Source: Bacteroidota bacterium
Lineage (GTDB): Bacteria; Bacteroidota; Bacteroidia; Chitinophagales; Chitinophagaceae
Assembly (NCBI GenBank): GCA_023391015.1
Contig: JAEWBT010000154.1
Coordinates: 1-6,181 of the forward strand
Direction: 5' to 3'
Length of the DNA: 6,181 bases
In this document: positions 5,777 to 6,181 of the stretch, piece after piece
Layout of the letters: the number at the start of each line of letters is the position of its first letter
Numbering within the stretch: position 1 is the first letter of the stretch
Made by a program: the position numbers and the translations under genes
Notes under the pieces: generated by a model
What the model saw: the letters and a program-made list of their open reading frames with translations, nothing else
The model's database searches: none
What the model was told of the DNA's origin: nothing

Positions 5777-5803
5777 AAAAAAGCGGCCCAGCGCCGCTTT
5801 TTT
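5777..5803 (+). terminator. Rho-independent terminator after the nirK-nirV-sco genes
   Basis: AAAAAAGCGGC (5777-5787) and GCCGCTTTTTT (5793-5803) form a perfect 11-bp stem with a five-base loop CCAGC, GC core next to the loop and a six-T run on the 3' side. It begins one base after the sco stop codon. Symmetric A/T flanks would let it act on either strand. It leaves only 20 bases before the next start codon. Confidence 0.88.
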
Positions 5804-5823
5804 AATTCCCAAAAACGCTTTTT

Positions 5824-6181
5824 ATGAAACCTCAATTCCGTGCTCTGCCGATCGCACTGCTTTGCGGAGTCCTTTCTGCCACTGTCGCCCAAGCACAGGA
5901 CAGCACTTCTTTTTCGGTATCTGCCCAACTGCGCCCCCGCGCCGAGTGGCGGAGCGGTGCTTTCCGGCCGCTCTTGCCAGGCGAAGATCCTGCCGCTCTG
6001 GTGAGCAGCCGACAGCGACTGAATTTTGATTATCAATACAAAGACCTCGTGGACCTCCGCCTTTCGTTGCAGAATGTTTCGATCTGGGGGCAGGCCAACA
6101 CGGTGATGCCCGTGGAGCACGGCGGCAATGCGATAGGTCTTTTTGAAGCCTACGGCGATGTCAGGATTTCCGGAAATGTGC
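5824..6181 (+). CDS. Alginate-export-family outer-membrane porin, N-terminal part (runs off the window)
   Basis: Reads 119 complete codons without a stop to the window end. It starts with a Sec signal peptide MKPQFRALPIALLCGVLSA, cleavage predicted after AQA near residue 24. The mature N-terminus has the look of the alginate-export beta-barrel family (Pfam Alginate_exp): a first strand SVSAQLRPRAEWRSG (31-45), the loop LLPGEDPAALVSSRQRLNFDY (49-69, key residues P56, R62, R64, N66), then alternating strands LVDLRLSLQNVSIWGQ (73-88). Family members are outer-membrane channels for small or anionic solutes; in Bacteroidetes they often sit beside anaerobic-respiration genes, so a nitrite or nitrate route is possible but unproven. 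It starts 20 bp after the terminator with no visible promoter between, and an AAAAACGCTTTTT mini-hairpin (5811-5823) abuts the ATG. Confidence 0.75.
   Translation, partial: MKPQFRALPIALLCGVLSATVAQAQDSTSFSVSAQLRPRAEWRSGAFRPLLPGEDPAALVSSRQRLNFDYQYKDLVDLRLSLQNVSIWGQANTVMPVEHGGNAIGLFEAYGDVRISGNV

Noticed and set aside
1..6181. CRISPR arrays, tRNA or rRNA genes, insertion sequences, phage attachment sites
   Set aside because: None was seen: no regularly spaced repeats, no transposase frame, no cloverleaf and no terminal repeats with target duplications.

Overview
The window looks like a Bacteroidota (Bacteroidetes) chromosome segment of moderate GC. This is inferred from several things: start codons without clear Shine-Dalgarno sequences (nirK, nirV, sco), lipoprotein-type signal peptides on redox proteins, an AniA-like copper nitrite reductase next to a NirV-like protein and a Sco protein, and an alginate-export-type porin. 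Every gene I accept is on the + strand.

Layout: (1) Positions 1-1848 hold the C-terminal two thirds of a UvrA-family excinuclease ATPase, cut by the window edge. (2) Positions 1889-2496 hold a two-gene toxin-antitoxin unit of the HicBA type, antitoxin first, joined by a one-base TGATG overlap. (3) Positions 2600-2782 encode a 60-residue exported peptide of unknown function. (4) Positions 2783-3149 are non-coding, with nested palindromes and possible regulatory sites for the next operon. (5) Positions 3150-5775 are a compact operon: a class II (AniA-like) copper nitrite reductase lipoprotein, a NirV-like protein of the formylglycine-generating-enzyme fold that lacks the catalytic cysteines, and a Sco/SenC copper-handling lipoprotein. 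A perfect 11-bp stem with T-run follows. (6) From 5824 to the window end is the start of an outer-membrane alginate-export-family porin, absent from simple closed-ORF lists because it runs off the edge.

The operon reads as a nitrite-respiration module: NirK reduces nitrite to NO outside the inner membrane, Sco plausibly supplies or reduces copper for it, and the NirV-like protein is a presumed accessory factor. The porin may give small solutes a route across the outer membrane.

The strongest unexplained signal is the palindromic octamer TTCCGGAA. It occurs nine times in 6.2 kb, where about 0.1 would be expected by chance. It appears in all three codon phases inside genes and is densest around the small exported-peptide gene (five copies in about 315 bp). 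This resembles a highly iterated palindrome. I did not find a convincing entirely new defence or mobile system in the window.
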